Assembly (NCBI GenBank): GCA_023807065.1
Contig: JAJJLU010000603.1
Coordinates: 1 to 27,752, forward strand
Source of the DNA: Isotricha intestinalis
Lineage: Eukaryota; Ciliophora; Litostomatea; Vestibuliferida; Isotrichidae
DNA: 27,752 nt
Direction: 5' to 3'
Both the position numbers and the translations under genes were made by a program. The notes beneath the pieces were generated by a model, which worked only from the letters and a program-made list of their open reading frames with translations, was not told where the DNA came from and did no database searches. This document shows, in pieces, positions 7,912 through 17,123 of this stretch. The number at the start of each line of letters is the position of its first letter. Positions within the stretch are counted from its first letter, which is position 1.

Positions 7912-9546
7912 TTAATATAATGTGAATATTTCTAAATTTGAAATTTCAAATTTATTTTCTTTTGATAAAGGTTTTTCATTACCAAATATTTTTGTTTGAA
8001 AAGAAAAACCAATTTTTAAATCTTTATCAATTTCTAAAACAGGACCAAAAGAATCTAATCCAATAATAATTTCTTTTTCATTACAAAAAATCATTTTATT
8101 ATAATCTTCACTTATAGATTTATAAAAATAAATTTTAGGAAATAAAGTAAAGATTGCAATAAAAGAAGGACAATAATATTCAATTTTTTTATAATCAAAA
8201 GGAGTTGACATTAAAATACCAAATTTTTCATTATTTTTACTTTGAATTAAGACTAATGAACTTAAACAAGAATTTTCAGCAATTGAACAAATTTCATAAA
8301 TTTTATCTAAATTTCTATCAAAATATTCAGTGGAATAAATTAATTTTGCATCTTTTAAAGAATAATAACTAGGAAAAATATTCCATAATTGAAATATATC
8401 ATCATCAGATAAAATTTTGGAATTTCCATTAATTACTGGAATATAGAAATTTATACTTTTTTTCTTTTCTAATTTTTCTATTATTTTTATTTGTGAATAT
8501 CTATTATTGTATCTATTAACATTAAATTTAAATGCTAAATTAAAAAAAGAATCTAAATCTTTTATTTGGAAACATTTTTCTTTTATTGTTTGAATTACTA
8601 AGTTTTTATCATTAATTTCTAAAATATCATTTTTTAAAGTTTTAATAATTGCATATGCTATTCTATAAAACATTTTTACTCCTTCTCTTAAATAACACAT
8701 AAAAAATTTACATAAACTTGAAAAATTTAAATATTCATAAAAAAAATTAAAAAACATATCTTGAATTAAATCTTCTATTTTAAAACCTATTTTTTCAAAT
8801 TTTTGTTTCATATCATTTCCAATATTTTGTGTTATACTATAAAAGCATTCAATAAAAGCAAGAATTAATTTTTTATTATCTTCATAATTAAATCTAAATC
8901 TAAATCTTAATAAATTTATATTTTCATTTTTAAAATCTTCAATCATTATATTTTTAATATAATTAAAAGTTTCTTCTTTACTTAAAAAAATAAGAGAAAA
9001 ATTAATAACATAAATTAAATTAGGGCAAAATTCAATATTAGGAATTACAGAATATAAAAGCCATAATAATTCTTTTGTAGCTTGAATTCCATCTGAATTT
9101 AAAAAATTTTTATGAATGCTTTCTTCAAAAGTAAAATAATTTGTTAAATAAGGAACATGATTTATGTAATTTTGTGGTTCTCTGTTTTTAAAAATTGAAA
9201 AAAAACGAATTTTATAATTATCAATTATTTTATCTTTATTTTCTATAAACATTGCAATTATCATTCCTTTTATATATTTATTTGGAATTCCATTACGTAT
9301 ATATTTTTTACTTTCATATGAATTTTTTAAGTCTTTTAATTCTATTAAATAATTATATGTAGAGTCTGGAAAATAATATTGTAAATTTTCTTGATTTTGG
9401 ATAAAAAATTTTATATTTACAAATGATTGTCTTATTTTTTCAATATCAACATACTTTGAATGATCTATCCATGAGGATGTTAAAAATAAATTTTCTGCTT
9501 CTGATTCAAGAATTTCTTTTTTTGAACCAGAAAACCAATTCCACAT
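7912..9546 (-). CDS. TBC-TLDc domain protein (TBC1D24-like), 544 aa
   Basis: The N-terminal half resembles a Rab-GAP TBC domain: RNGIP at 84-88 is the usual first TBC motif (R-x-GIP), and NIEFCPNLIYVI near residue 190 fits the FCP-type region of TBC1D24/Skywalker relatives. I do not see the IxxDxxR arginine-finger motif or the YxQ glutamine finger, so it is likely not an active GAP, as is known for TBC1D24. The C-terminal 150 residues are a TLDc domain: SCLSSLVLIQSK..FG, then the glycine-type strand GLDSFGPVLEIDKDL (from 496), FGN and PLS (about 521-527) and the FEISNLEIF ending. TLDc proteins act in V-ATPase regulation and oxidative-stress resistance. No signal peptide. It lies 101 bases upstream of the CDPK start in the same direction. 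Stop is TAA. Confidence 0.85.
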   Translation of the reverse strand: MWNWFSGSKKEILESEAENLFLTSSWIDHSKYVDIEKIRQSFVNIKFFIQNQENLQYYFPDSTYNYLIELKDLKNSYESKKYIRNGIPNKYIKGMIIAMFIENKDKIIDNYKIRFFSIFKNREPQNYINHVPYLTNYFTFEESIHKNFLNSDGIQATKELLWLLYSVIPNIEFCPNLIYVINFSLIFLSKEETFNYIKNIMIEDFKNENINLLRFRFRFNYEDNKKLILAFIECFYSITQNIGNDMKQKFEKIGFKIEDLIQDMFFNFFYEYLNFSSLCKFFMCYLREGVKMFYRIAYAIIKTLKNDILEINDKNLVIQTIKEKCFQIKDLDSFFNLAFKFNVNRYNNRYSQIKIIEKLEKKKSINFYIPVINGNSKILSDDDIFQLWNIFPSYYSLKDAKLIYSTEYFDRNLDKIYEICSIAENSCLSSLVLIQSKNNEKFGILMSTPFDYKKIEYYCPSFIAIFTLFPKIYFYKSISEDYNKMIFCNEKEIIIGLDSFGPVLEIDKDLKIGFSFQTKIFGNEKPLSKENKFEISNLEIFTLY

Positions 9547-9752
9547 ATTAATTTTTTTCTAAATTAATAAATTTTACATTGAATTAAAAATATATAAAAT
9601 TTTTCAATTTTTTTTTAATAAATAAAAAAATAAATATTAAATCTTATTGAATTTAAATATACTATTTAAATAAATTAACCAATTCAAGAAAATATTATTA
9701 AATCAATATATAATTTATATCATAATAATAAATAATTACATTTAGATATTTT

Positions 9753-11288
9753 TTATATATTTCTAGGAAATATTTTATTTAATTGATTTAATCTAGAAAT
9801 AAATAATTGTTCAAGTTCTTTTGATTTTTTAGTTTCTTCTTGTAAATTCATTATTTTTTGTTTATATTCTCTTAAATTTTGATTATATTTTCTATTTTCA
9901 TTTTTAATTTGATTTAATAATTCTTCTTTCATTTTATCTCTTTGTAATTTTAAAATTTTAATAAAATCATCTTCACTTTTATTATATGTTTTAAATTCTA
10001 ATTCTTTTTTTAATAAGTTTATTTCTTCTTTTAAACCTAAATTAATTGTATTTAATTCATCAAATTCTTCTTGTTTTTTTAATAATTGATTACTTATTAA
10101 TTCAATATTTTTTTGTTCTACTATTTTTATTTTTTTAATAAAAGTAATATTTTCTTCTTTCAATTGACTAATATATTCTTTCAAATCAGTATTATTTATA
10201 ACATCCAATTGTTCTTTTAATTTTATATTTTCATTTTTTTGTTTTTCTAATAATTTATTTAAATCAATTATTTTTTGATTTAAATTTTCATTTTCCTCTT
10301 TTAATTGATTAAAATGTTCTTCAACAATTTGTGTTATTAAAAAACCATTTTCTTGTGAATGTTCAGTATTATTTATAACAGAAGTTTCTATATTTTTTAA
10401 TCTGAAAGAATTATCATTCATTTTATTTTTTAATAAATCAATGAAACAAGTAAAAAATTCTTCATTTGATTTATAGTATAATTCTTTAATTTTTTCAATA
10501 CAAACAAAAAATTTTTCATCTTTATCAAATTTTTCTTCTAAAAATTCATCAAAAGTATTCATTTCTTTTATTCTATTAATTGAATTATCTCCATTAATGA
10601 ATGAAGAAGAAATGGATTCATTTAAAATTAATGAATTAGTAAAGGTATTTTTTATAATTGAATCCTTATTATTGTTAGTAAATTCATCTAAAAAAAATTT
10701 TATATTTGAAAAGAGAGAATTATTTTCAATATATTGTTTAGTAAATTTTCCATTGGTATTATTATATTTCAAATTCAATATAAAAAATAATTGACTTAAT
10801 TCATTTGTGTAATTTTTATATAAATTAATTTCTTTATTCATATTACAAATTAATTTATCTTTTTCTTGACAATTATAATCTTCAAATAATTTATTAATAT
10901 CAATTTTTTGGCTTTCTTCAATTAAAATACTATCATTTTTGTTTAAATTATCATTAATTAAATTTATAGAATCTATAATTTTTTTCATATTCATATAAAT
11001 AGTTTCAATATTATCTTTATAATAAAATAATATATCTTTATTATTTTGAGAATAAGAATGAACATCTTTGATATCATTATTAATAACAGGGAAAAAAAAT
11101 TCTTTTGAAGATATAGAAGAAGAAGAATTTGATTTTATTTTTGGTTTTACATCAATTAGTGAACGATTTGTTTGTTTTTTTTTAAAAAAATCTCTAACTA
11201 ATTTATCTTGAAGAGTATTAACTTTTTCTTGGGAATTTATTAAACTTATGTTTTGTTTTCCTTGACTTCTTGTTAAAGGATTTAACAT
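9753..11288 (-). CDS. Coiled-coil protein of unknown function, 511 aa
   Basis: I do not recognise a family. Residues 1-60 are basic and polar (TRSQGKQNI, KKKQTNRS) with a Ser run (SSSSISS) near residue 55. Residues about 80-310 are mixed helical and Asn/Asp-rich. Residues about 325-500 are a long heptad-like coiled coil rich in Glu, Lys, Leu and Asn (for example LNQKIIDLNKLLEKQKNENI). There is no membrane segment or signal peptide. Such proteins in ciliates are often cytoskeletal or basal-body components, but nothing here shows that. The start ATG (11288) follows AT-rich noncoding DNA; stop TAA. It shares direction with the genes on both sides, 206 bases upstream of the TBC-TLDc gene. Confidence 0.8.
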   Translation of the reverse strand: MLNPLTRSQGKQNISLINSQEKVNTLQDKLVRDFFKKKQTNRSLIDVKPKIKSNSSSSISSKEFFFPVINNDIKDVHSYSQNNKDILFYYKDNIETIYMNMKKIIDSINLINDNLNKNDSILIEESQKIDINKLFEDYNCQEKDKLICNMNKEINLYKNYTNELSQLFFILNLKYNNTNGKFTKQYIENNSLFSNIKFFLDEFTNNNKDSIIKNTFTNSLILNESISSSFINGDNSINRIKEMNTFDEFLEEKFDKDEKFFVCIEKIKELYYKSNEEFFTCFIDLLKNKMNDNSFRLKNIETSVINNTEHSQENGFLITQIVEEHFNQLKEENENLNQKIIDLNKLLEKQKNENIKLKEQLDVINNTDLKEYISQLKEENITFIKKIKIVEQKNIELISNQLLKKQEEFDELNTINLGLKEEINLLKKELEFKTYNKSEDDFIKILKLQRDKMKEELLNQIKNENRKYNQNLREYKQKIMNLQEETKKSKELEQLFISRLNQLNKIFPRNI

Positions 11289-11759
11289 TATAAGTTAATA
11301 GTTTATTATTTAAAAAGTAATATATATTTAATAATAGTAATTGTTTATATTCATTTATTTTATTCCTTAATTATTAAATAATTTTTAGAATAATAAAAAA
11401 AAATAACGTTTTAAATGAAAAAGAAACATTTATTATTAGTTATAAAAAATAAAATTAAAATAAGTTAAGGAAGATTATTCAAAAAATGTTTTTTCCATTA
11501 ATTGAATTAAAGTAAATAAATTTTTGTTTGTAATATTTCAAAATCAGATAATTTAAAAATAAATTTAAGAAAAATATCTTTTTAATTCATTCAATATTAA
11601 TATTTCTCATAAAATTAATTAATTTATTTTTTTTTAGTTTATTTTTATATTTTAAAAAAACCATTATATTATGAATATAAATCTTTACAATTTTATAATA
11701 TTATTTACATTTGAAAAAAAAATTATATTATAATATTTTTACCTCATAAAAGATAAAAA
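11289..11759. other. Intergenic region, nothing recognised
   Basis: About 470 bases of AT-rich DNA lie between the start of the coiled-coil gene and the proposed true end of the Hsp110-like gene. It should hold the promoter of the former and the 3' UTR of the latter. I see no repeat, RNA gene or conserved motif. Confidence 0.5.
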
Positions 11760-11871
11760 TTATTCTAAATCCATTTTATAATTTATGCTTAAAAGTTCTT
11801 TCATTTGATTAAATGATTCAATTAATTTCTCATCTTGTGTGTTATTTATTAATTCATTTAAATATCTTTTT
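11760..11871 (-). pseudogene. Frameshifted C-terminal tail of the Hsp110-like gene
   Basis: Just after the A5 run at 11871-11867 (minus strand), a second frame opens and runs 35 codons to a TAA at 11760-11762. Adding one A to that run would turn the end ...NDKEK-DI-stop into ...NDKEK-RYLNELINNTQ and carry on in amphipathic, coding-like sequence. The total would become about 907 aa. No GT-AG intron explains the change. It could be a homopolymer error in the assembly, a real mutation, or, less likely, ribosomal frameshifting. Confidence 0.6.
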
Positions 11872-14482
11872 CTTTATCATTAATATACTTTTTCAAATCT
11901 TCAATTTCTTTTTGAATTTGTTCTAGTGAATTTTTTTCATATGGAGCTTTTAGATTATGAATTTTTTTATCTAGAACTTGAATTTTATTTAAATCTTCTT
12001 TTAATTCAGGATTTTTTTCCACAATTGATTTTAGAGAATAAAGAGATTTTGACATTTGATTTTTCTTTTCAACAATTAAATGATAGTTTGAATCAAAAAG
12101 TTTATGACTTGAATAACTTTTCATAATTTGTTTTTTAAATTGATTTTCTTTTCCATATGTTTTATAAATTCCTCCTTTTATTATATTTATATTATTTTTA
12201 AATTTTTGATCGTTGAAAATGATTTCTTCATTCAATAATTTTTGACAACTATCAATTTCCATTTTAAAAAATATATCATCTTCTATTTTATTTCCATTTA
12301 ACATTTTAAATAAATCAATTTCATATTCAATCAAAATCAAATTATTTGTAGTTAATTTAACATTATTATTATCTTCATCATTATAAAAAATTTTAATATA
12401 AATAGGTTTATCTTGTATAATATAATCTTTTTTAATTTTAATTTTAACTTCAGTATCTTGAACAATTCCTATATTTAATAAATTATTTTTTTCTTGAACT
12501 TGATCATTTTGGATTATTTCATAATCAATAGAATAATAATTATAATGATAAAATTTTTTAAAATTAGCAATAGGAAGTTTACCTAATTTATAATTTCCAA
12601 GAATAGCAGAACCAACACTAGCACATTCATCAATAAGTAAACTTTTACAAATTTTTAAACCTTTATTTTCAATAATTTTTTGAAGAATAGGAGTTCTCAT
12701 TAATTCACCTGCAATTTCAACACAATCAATAATAATATTATTCTTTTTTGAATAATTTATTACTTCTTTTAATGTATTATCTATCTCCTTTACACAATCA
12801 TTTATTAATTCTTCAAATTTTACTTTTTCTAATACTAATTCTAAATCTTCTTCATTATAAAATACATCTACTAAAATTGAAGCTTCTGTATTTACTGTTA
12901 ATTGAATCCTTGCTTTTCTTACTGATTCAAGTAATCTATATTTCATTTTTGATGTTACTTCTAAATCATTAAAATTTTTTTTCTTTTTAAAATATTCGAT
13001 ACAATAATTTATGATTAATTCATCAAAATTTCTTCCTCCTATGAAAGGTAATGTTAAAACATAATTTATTTTGAATTTAGAATAATGAAAAGTTGATAAA
13101 ATAAAAGAAGATTTTGAATGACCTATATCAATGAATAATATATTTTTTATAATTGTTGTATCTACTTTATTTTTTCCTATTACAAAATTATCTCTATATT
13201 TTGTATATCCATAATACATTGTTATTGCAGATGATTCATTAAATATATTTACATCCATTAAAAGTAATGATTTACATATTAATCTTAATTCTTCTTTTTG
13301 ATATGAAGAAAAAAAATCTGGAACACTAATATAAGTTGATGTATAATAATATTTTTCTTTTTTTATATAATATTTCTTGAGTAAACCAAGGAAATCAGAT
13401 ATTATTACTTCACTTTTTATTTTTTTCTTTTCTGTAGAATTATAATAATAAGATTTTTCTTCATTAAGATTATAAATTCCATCAAATCCAAAAAGAATTT
13501 CTTTTTCATATATTTTTATGTCTTTATCATAACCAATAATTCTAGATAAATTATTATAAGATGTAGATAAATGTTGTTTTAAAGAAGATATTGAATTATC
13601 ACCAATTAATCTATGATCTTTTGTATAACAAATTATTGATGGAATTATTCTTGAAGAATTATTCATTAAAAGAACATTTGAAACATATTTCTGATTAATT
13701 CTTGAAAAAATAGAAAAAACAGTTTTATGTGCTCCAATATTAATTCCTAGACTAAATATTTCTTCTTTTATTACTTCCTCAGGTGTAAAATTTCTTAAAT
13801 CTGAATCTATTCTATCACTTTTCAATTCTGAATAATTACTTCTTTCACTAGTTTTTTTTGACATATTATCCTCTTCTTCTTCTTCTTTTTTTTTATTTAT
13901 ATTATTGACATTGTTATTAGAATTTTCATTATTATTATTATCATTATTTTCATTCTTATCATTATTTTCATTGTTTTCATTGTCATCATTATTTTCATTC
14001 TTATCATTTTTTTCATTAATTTCATTATTATTATTATCATTATTTTCATTATTTTCATTGTTATCATTTTTTTCATTATTATTATTATCATTATTTTCAA
14101 TGTTATTATTACTTTCTTTTTTATTATTATCATTATTTTCTTTATTTTGATTATTATTATTATCCATATTTTCATTATTTTCACTTTTATTATTCTCATT
14201 ATTAGTATTTTTATTTTGTGATAAAATTAATTTTTCATTATTTTTTCCAATTGAATTGTTTGTTTCATATTCTTTTTTATAATTTTTTTCTTCTTTTAAA
14301 TCAACTTTTGTATTATGATTATTTTTTTGATTATTTATTTCTTTCCTATTACTATTCATCTGATTTCTACACCGATTATTTCTATCACTTTTAATTACTA
14401 TTAGATTATAATTATTAGGAACTTGGAAATCACATTTTATTACATTATTTTGAACTTTCGAATAACACCCACAAATTCCCAT
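11858..14482 (-). CDS. Hsp70-superfamily, Hsp110-like chaperone with acylation motif and Asn-rich spacer, 874 aa to first stop
   Basis: Hsp110 proteins act as nucleotide-exchange factors and holdases for Hsp70. From residue 243 the protein follows the Hsp110 ATPase domain: GINIGAHKTVFSIF (246-259), SSRIIPSII, then FIDIGHSKSSF and LPFIGGRNFDELIINY, and VEIAGELMRTPIL. In the first phosphate loop the usual Asp of GIDxG is Asn248, and GG of the VEIVGG motif is GE, so ATP turnover is doubtful. A beta-type segment and a helical C-terminus (KSLYSLKSIVEKNPELKEDL) follow. The N-terminus MGICGCYSK is a myristoylation plus double-palmitoylation signal, unusual for this family. Residues about 88-196 are nearly all Asn, Asp, Glu and Lys, and an acidic EEEEED run follows. 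The frame stops at 11858, but the sequence suggests a one-base deletion and a tail to 11760. Confidence 0.9.
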   Translation of the reverse strand: MGICGCYSKVQNNVIKCDFQVPNNYNLIVIKSDRNNRCRNQMNSNRKEINNQKNNHNTKVDLKEEKNYKKEYETNNSIGKNNEKLILSQNKNTNNENNKSENNENMDNNNNQNKENNDNNKKESNNNIENNDNNNNEKNDNNENNENNDNNNNEINEKNDKNENNDDNENNENNDKNENNDNNNNENSNNNVNNINKKKEEEEEDNMSKKTSERSNYSELKSDRIDSDLRNFTPEEVIKEEIFSLGINIGAHKTVFSIFSRINQKYVSNVLLMNNSSRIIPSIICYTKDHRLIGDNSISSLKQHLSTSYNNLSRIIGYDKDIKIYEKEILFGFDGIYNLNEEKSYYYNSTEKKKIKSEVIISDFLGLLKKYYIKKEKYYYTSTYISVPDFFSSYQKEELRLICKSLLLMDVNIFNESSAITMYYGYTKYRDNFVIGKNKVDTTIIKNILFIDIGHSKSSFILSTFHYSKFKINYVLTLPFIGGRNFDELIINYCIEYFKKKKNFNDLEVTSKMKYRLLESVRKARIQLTVNTEASILVDVFYNEEDLELVLEKVKFEELINDCVKEIDNTLKEVINYSKKNNIIIDCVEIAGELMRTPILQKIIENKGLKICKSLLIDECASVGSAILGNYKLGKLPIANFKKFYHYNYYSIDYEIIQNDQVQEKNNLLNIGIVQDTEVKIKIKKDYIIQDKPIYIKIFYNDEDNNNVKLTTNNLILIEYEIDLFKMLNGNKIEDDIFFKMEIDSCQKLLNEEIIFNDQKFKNNINIIKGGIYKTYGKENQFKKQIMKSYSSHKLFDSNYHLIVEKKNQMSKSLYSLKSIVEKNPELKEDLNKIQVLDKKIHNLKAPYEKNSLEQIQKEIEDLKKYINDKEKDI
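13895..14221 (-). repeat. Imperfect trinucleotide repeat encoding Asn/Asp/Glu-rich spacer
   Basis: The minus strand carries about 109 codons made almost only of AAT, GAT, GAA and AAA, in recurring blocks such as NENNDNNNNE. The DNA is a degenerate AAT/GAA microsatellite that probably expands and contracts by slippage. It separates the acylated N-terminus from the Hsp110-like ATPase domain. Long open frames on the other frames and strand across this stretch are by-products of the repeat. Confidence 0.85.
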
Positions 14483-15162
14483 TTTTTAAATTATATTTTT
14501 TTTTTAAACATTAAGTAAATGGAAGTAAAACAAATAAAAATATTTTATTTTCTATTTGAAAATATATTTGTATATATATTTAAAATATAATTTATAAATT
14601 GTTTTTAAAAAATTAATTATTCTTTAATTAATCTAAATGCTAAATTTATCCATTTTTTGAATTCTTATTTTTTTAATAAACTTACTCTTTAACATATTAC
14701 AATAACCACCATCAATCAATTAATAATTCATTTCATTTATTTGGATTGTAATTTAAAAATGTTATATAATTTTTTTTCAAAAATAAATCAATTTTTTTCT
14801 TCTTAATTTAAAAAAGAGAAATAAAATATATCAAATTAAAAAATATAATGAAATATTCTATAAAATATTATCTTTTAAAACATAAATTTTAAGAATTTTT
14901 AATTCTTTTCATTATAAAAATTATTGAAATATATAAATTCACTTTAATTATAACTTATTAATTTATATTTTTTATATGTTAATTAGATTAATATACCACT
15001 TATTTAACAAAAAAATTTAATTTTTAAATTGATAATTTAAATTCAATAATTTAAATATATATTTTTTTTTAAAATAATTGTATTATTTTAAACAAATCAC
15101 ATTAATAACTTAAATTATAAAAAAAATGGAAAATTAATTTTAATAATAAATTAATCAAAAAA
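14483..15162. other. Intergenic region upstream of Hsp110-like gene, nothing recognised
   Basis: This AT-rich stretch should contain the promoter of the divergent Hsp110-like gene at its left edge. I looked for heat-shock elements (arrays of GAA/TTC spaced by two bases) but found no clear run of three or more. No RNA gene or repeat was seen. Confidence 0.5.
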
Positions 15163-15418
15163 ACAGTTACTTTACAATATCAAATATCGACTAGAAATAT
15201 AGATTGATGGATTAAAAAGGAAACAAAAAAAAAATATAAGTGGAATAAAATAAAAGAGGCTAATCTTAAAGAAGATTATAAAGGAAATTATTTTGAGATA
15301 ATCTGAAGTATGGAATAGAAAAAAATTATTTTATGACAATTCATTTAAAACTTTTGTTGGATGGTTTCATATATTTATAAAAGAAGATAATTTTGTTTCA
15401 AAATGTAAATCATATTAA
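15163..15418 (+). pseudogene. Possible decayed coding relic, two frames
   Basis: From about 15163 one plus-strand frame runs 47 codons with no TAA and a single TGA (15205-15207), including WIKKETKKKYKWNKI and KEDYKGNYFEII, before TGA at 15304-15306. A frame one base on then continues from 15305 (EVWNRKKLFYD...) through FVGWFHIFIKEDNF to TAA at 15416-15418. The base composition is less AT-rich and richer in Trp and Gly codons than the flanks. I recognise no family. It may be the remains of a small gene broken by one nonsense change and one frameshift, or chance. Confidence 0.35.
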
Positions 15419-15520
15419 TTACTTAAAATTTTTTGACAATAAATTTAATAATTAAGGTTTTAATCATTTTTTTTCTATATTTTTATTTTTAAACAATTTT
15501 AAAATTAATTATTTTTCATT

Positions 15521-16951
15521 ATGGAAAGTAAATATGAAACACATAATAATAAAACAGAAAATTCAAATTTCCAATATAAAATGGTTTCCCTTGAAAATAA
15601 GGTAGATATTTATAGAAAAGAAATATCAATTTTAGAAGATAAATTAAAGGTTTATGAAGATGATTCCAATATAAAAGTTAAAAAACTAAATGAACAAGTA
15701 AATCAAATAATTACTTTAGAAAATGAAAATTTAAAATTAAAAAATTATATTAAAGAAATTAAAACTCAATCAAATACAGAAAAAAATGAAATTTTAAATA
15801 CAATATCAAATAAGCATGATGAATTAAATATAGAAATAGATAACTTACAAAATATAATAGAAAAATTAAAACAAGATAAAAAAAATTTAGAATTACAATT
15901 AAAAGAAAAAAAAGAAGAAAACAAAAAATTAAAAGAAGAAAATGAGAAATTAACAGAAAGTTTAGAAATAAAATTAAATGAAAATGAATTATTTAATCAA
16001 GATAATACAATATTAATAAATAAAATGAAAGAATATGAAGATAATATAAAAAATTTAAAAAGAAAATTAACTCCAATGAGTTTTCCAAACACTCAAATTA
16101 ATTCACCAATATTATCTAACATTGATCAAAATATAATTAATGAAAGTCATTATCAAGAAATTGAATCAATTAAACAAAATTGTGATAATCAAATATTAGA
16201 TTTAAGGAAAAATATTATGAAAGAATTAAAAATAATTTGTCAATATTTAGATATTTATTTTGGAATTCCTTTAAATTCTGGAATTGAAATTCCTAATTTA
16301 GAAAAATTTACAAATTTTCCGAATGATGCTTTTTTAAATTTTAATATGCTTTTTTTATCTCTTGAAGAAGCAAGAAAAAAAATAGAAAAAATTCAAAAAA
16401 ATTATGAAATGAAAATTGCTGAATTAAAAAAAGAAATAAGTAATCTTAATAATAAATTACAAGAAAAAATTTTTGAAAGTTCAAAATTAAAAAAAATCAT
16501 TTGTGATTTACAAGAACATAATTATGAATTGCAAGAATATGTTTCAAAATCTTTAAATGAATTAGAAAAACAAAAAAATTTTACTCAAAAGATACAATCT
16601 TCAATTAATGAAGTTAATATTGAAAATGATAAATATTTTGATAAAATATATAAAGTAATTAGAAATGAATTAGAGAAATTTATTAGGGAAAAATTATTTA
16701 GAAGTTATTCTTCAATTATTTTAAATGTTGAAGAAGATAAAAATAAAATAAATGGAAGTAGATCTTTATTTGAAGATGCTTTTAATAAATATATTGTTGT
16801 TAATAATTTCTTAATTAATGATTATAAAAAAAAGATAAAAACAAATCCAAATAATTCTGAATATATTAATATAATTAATGATTTAACTGAAGAAATCAAA
16901 AATTTAAAATCTCAAAATTCAAAATTATCGATGAAAGACAATAATAATTAA
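15521..16951 (+). CDS. Coiled-coil protein of unknown function, 476 aa
   Basis: I do not recognise a family. Residues about 20-180 form a long Lys/Glu/Asn-rich coiled coil (KNLELQLKEKKEENKKLKEE), broken at a Pro/Ser segment near residue 185 (LTPMSFPNTQINSP). Residues about 205-290 look more globular (LKIICQYLDIYFGIPLNSG, then FPNDAFLNFNMLFLSLEEA). Another coiled coil covers about 290-370, followed by a helical region and a final short coil. There is no membrane segment or signal peptide. A centrosomal, basal-body or cytoskeletal role is plausible from architecture alone. It starts at the first ATG in the frame and ends with TAA; the next gene begins 172 bases downstream in the same direction. 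Confidence 0.8.
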   Translation: MESKYETHNNKTENSNFQYKMVSLENKVDIYRKEISILEDKLKVYEDDSNIKVKKLNEQVNQIITLENENLKLKNYIKEIKTQSNTEKNEILNTISNKHDELNIEIDNLQNIIEKLKQDKKNLELQLKEKKEENKKLKEENEKLTESLEIKLNENELFNQDNTILINKMKEYEDNIKNLKRKLTPMSFPNTQINSPILSNIDQNIINESHYQEIESIKQNCDNQILDLRKNIMKELKIICQYLDIYFGIPLNSGIEIPNLEKFTNFPNDAFLNFNMLFLSLEEARKKIEKIQKNYEMKIAELKKEISNLNNKLQEKIFESSKLKKIICDLQEHNYELQEYVSKSLNELEKQKNFTQKIQSSINEVNIENDKYFDKIYKVIRNELEKFIREKLFRSYSSIILNVEEDKNKINGSRSLFEDAFNKYIVVNNFLINDYKKKIKTNPNNSEYINIINDLTEEIKNLKSQNSKLSMKDNNN

Positions 16952-17123
16952 ATAAATTAAAATTTTTTAATTCGGAACAGATAAATATTTTTGTTATTAT
17001 GAAAAATAATTATATAAATATTTTAAATTATTTAAAGAAATTTAATATAAATTTTTTAATGAGAAATTCATTCCTTTTGAAAGCCCAAAGTGTAAAAATA
17101 TTTTTTTAATAAAAACTTAGATT

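Noticed and set aside
13897..14199. Overlapping frames of about 80-100 codons on both strands
   Set aside because: They are alternative readings of the AAT/GAA repeat in the Hsp110-like gene, giving only Met/Ile/Lys or Leu/Ser/Phe runs.
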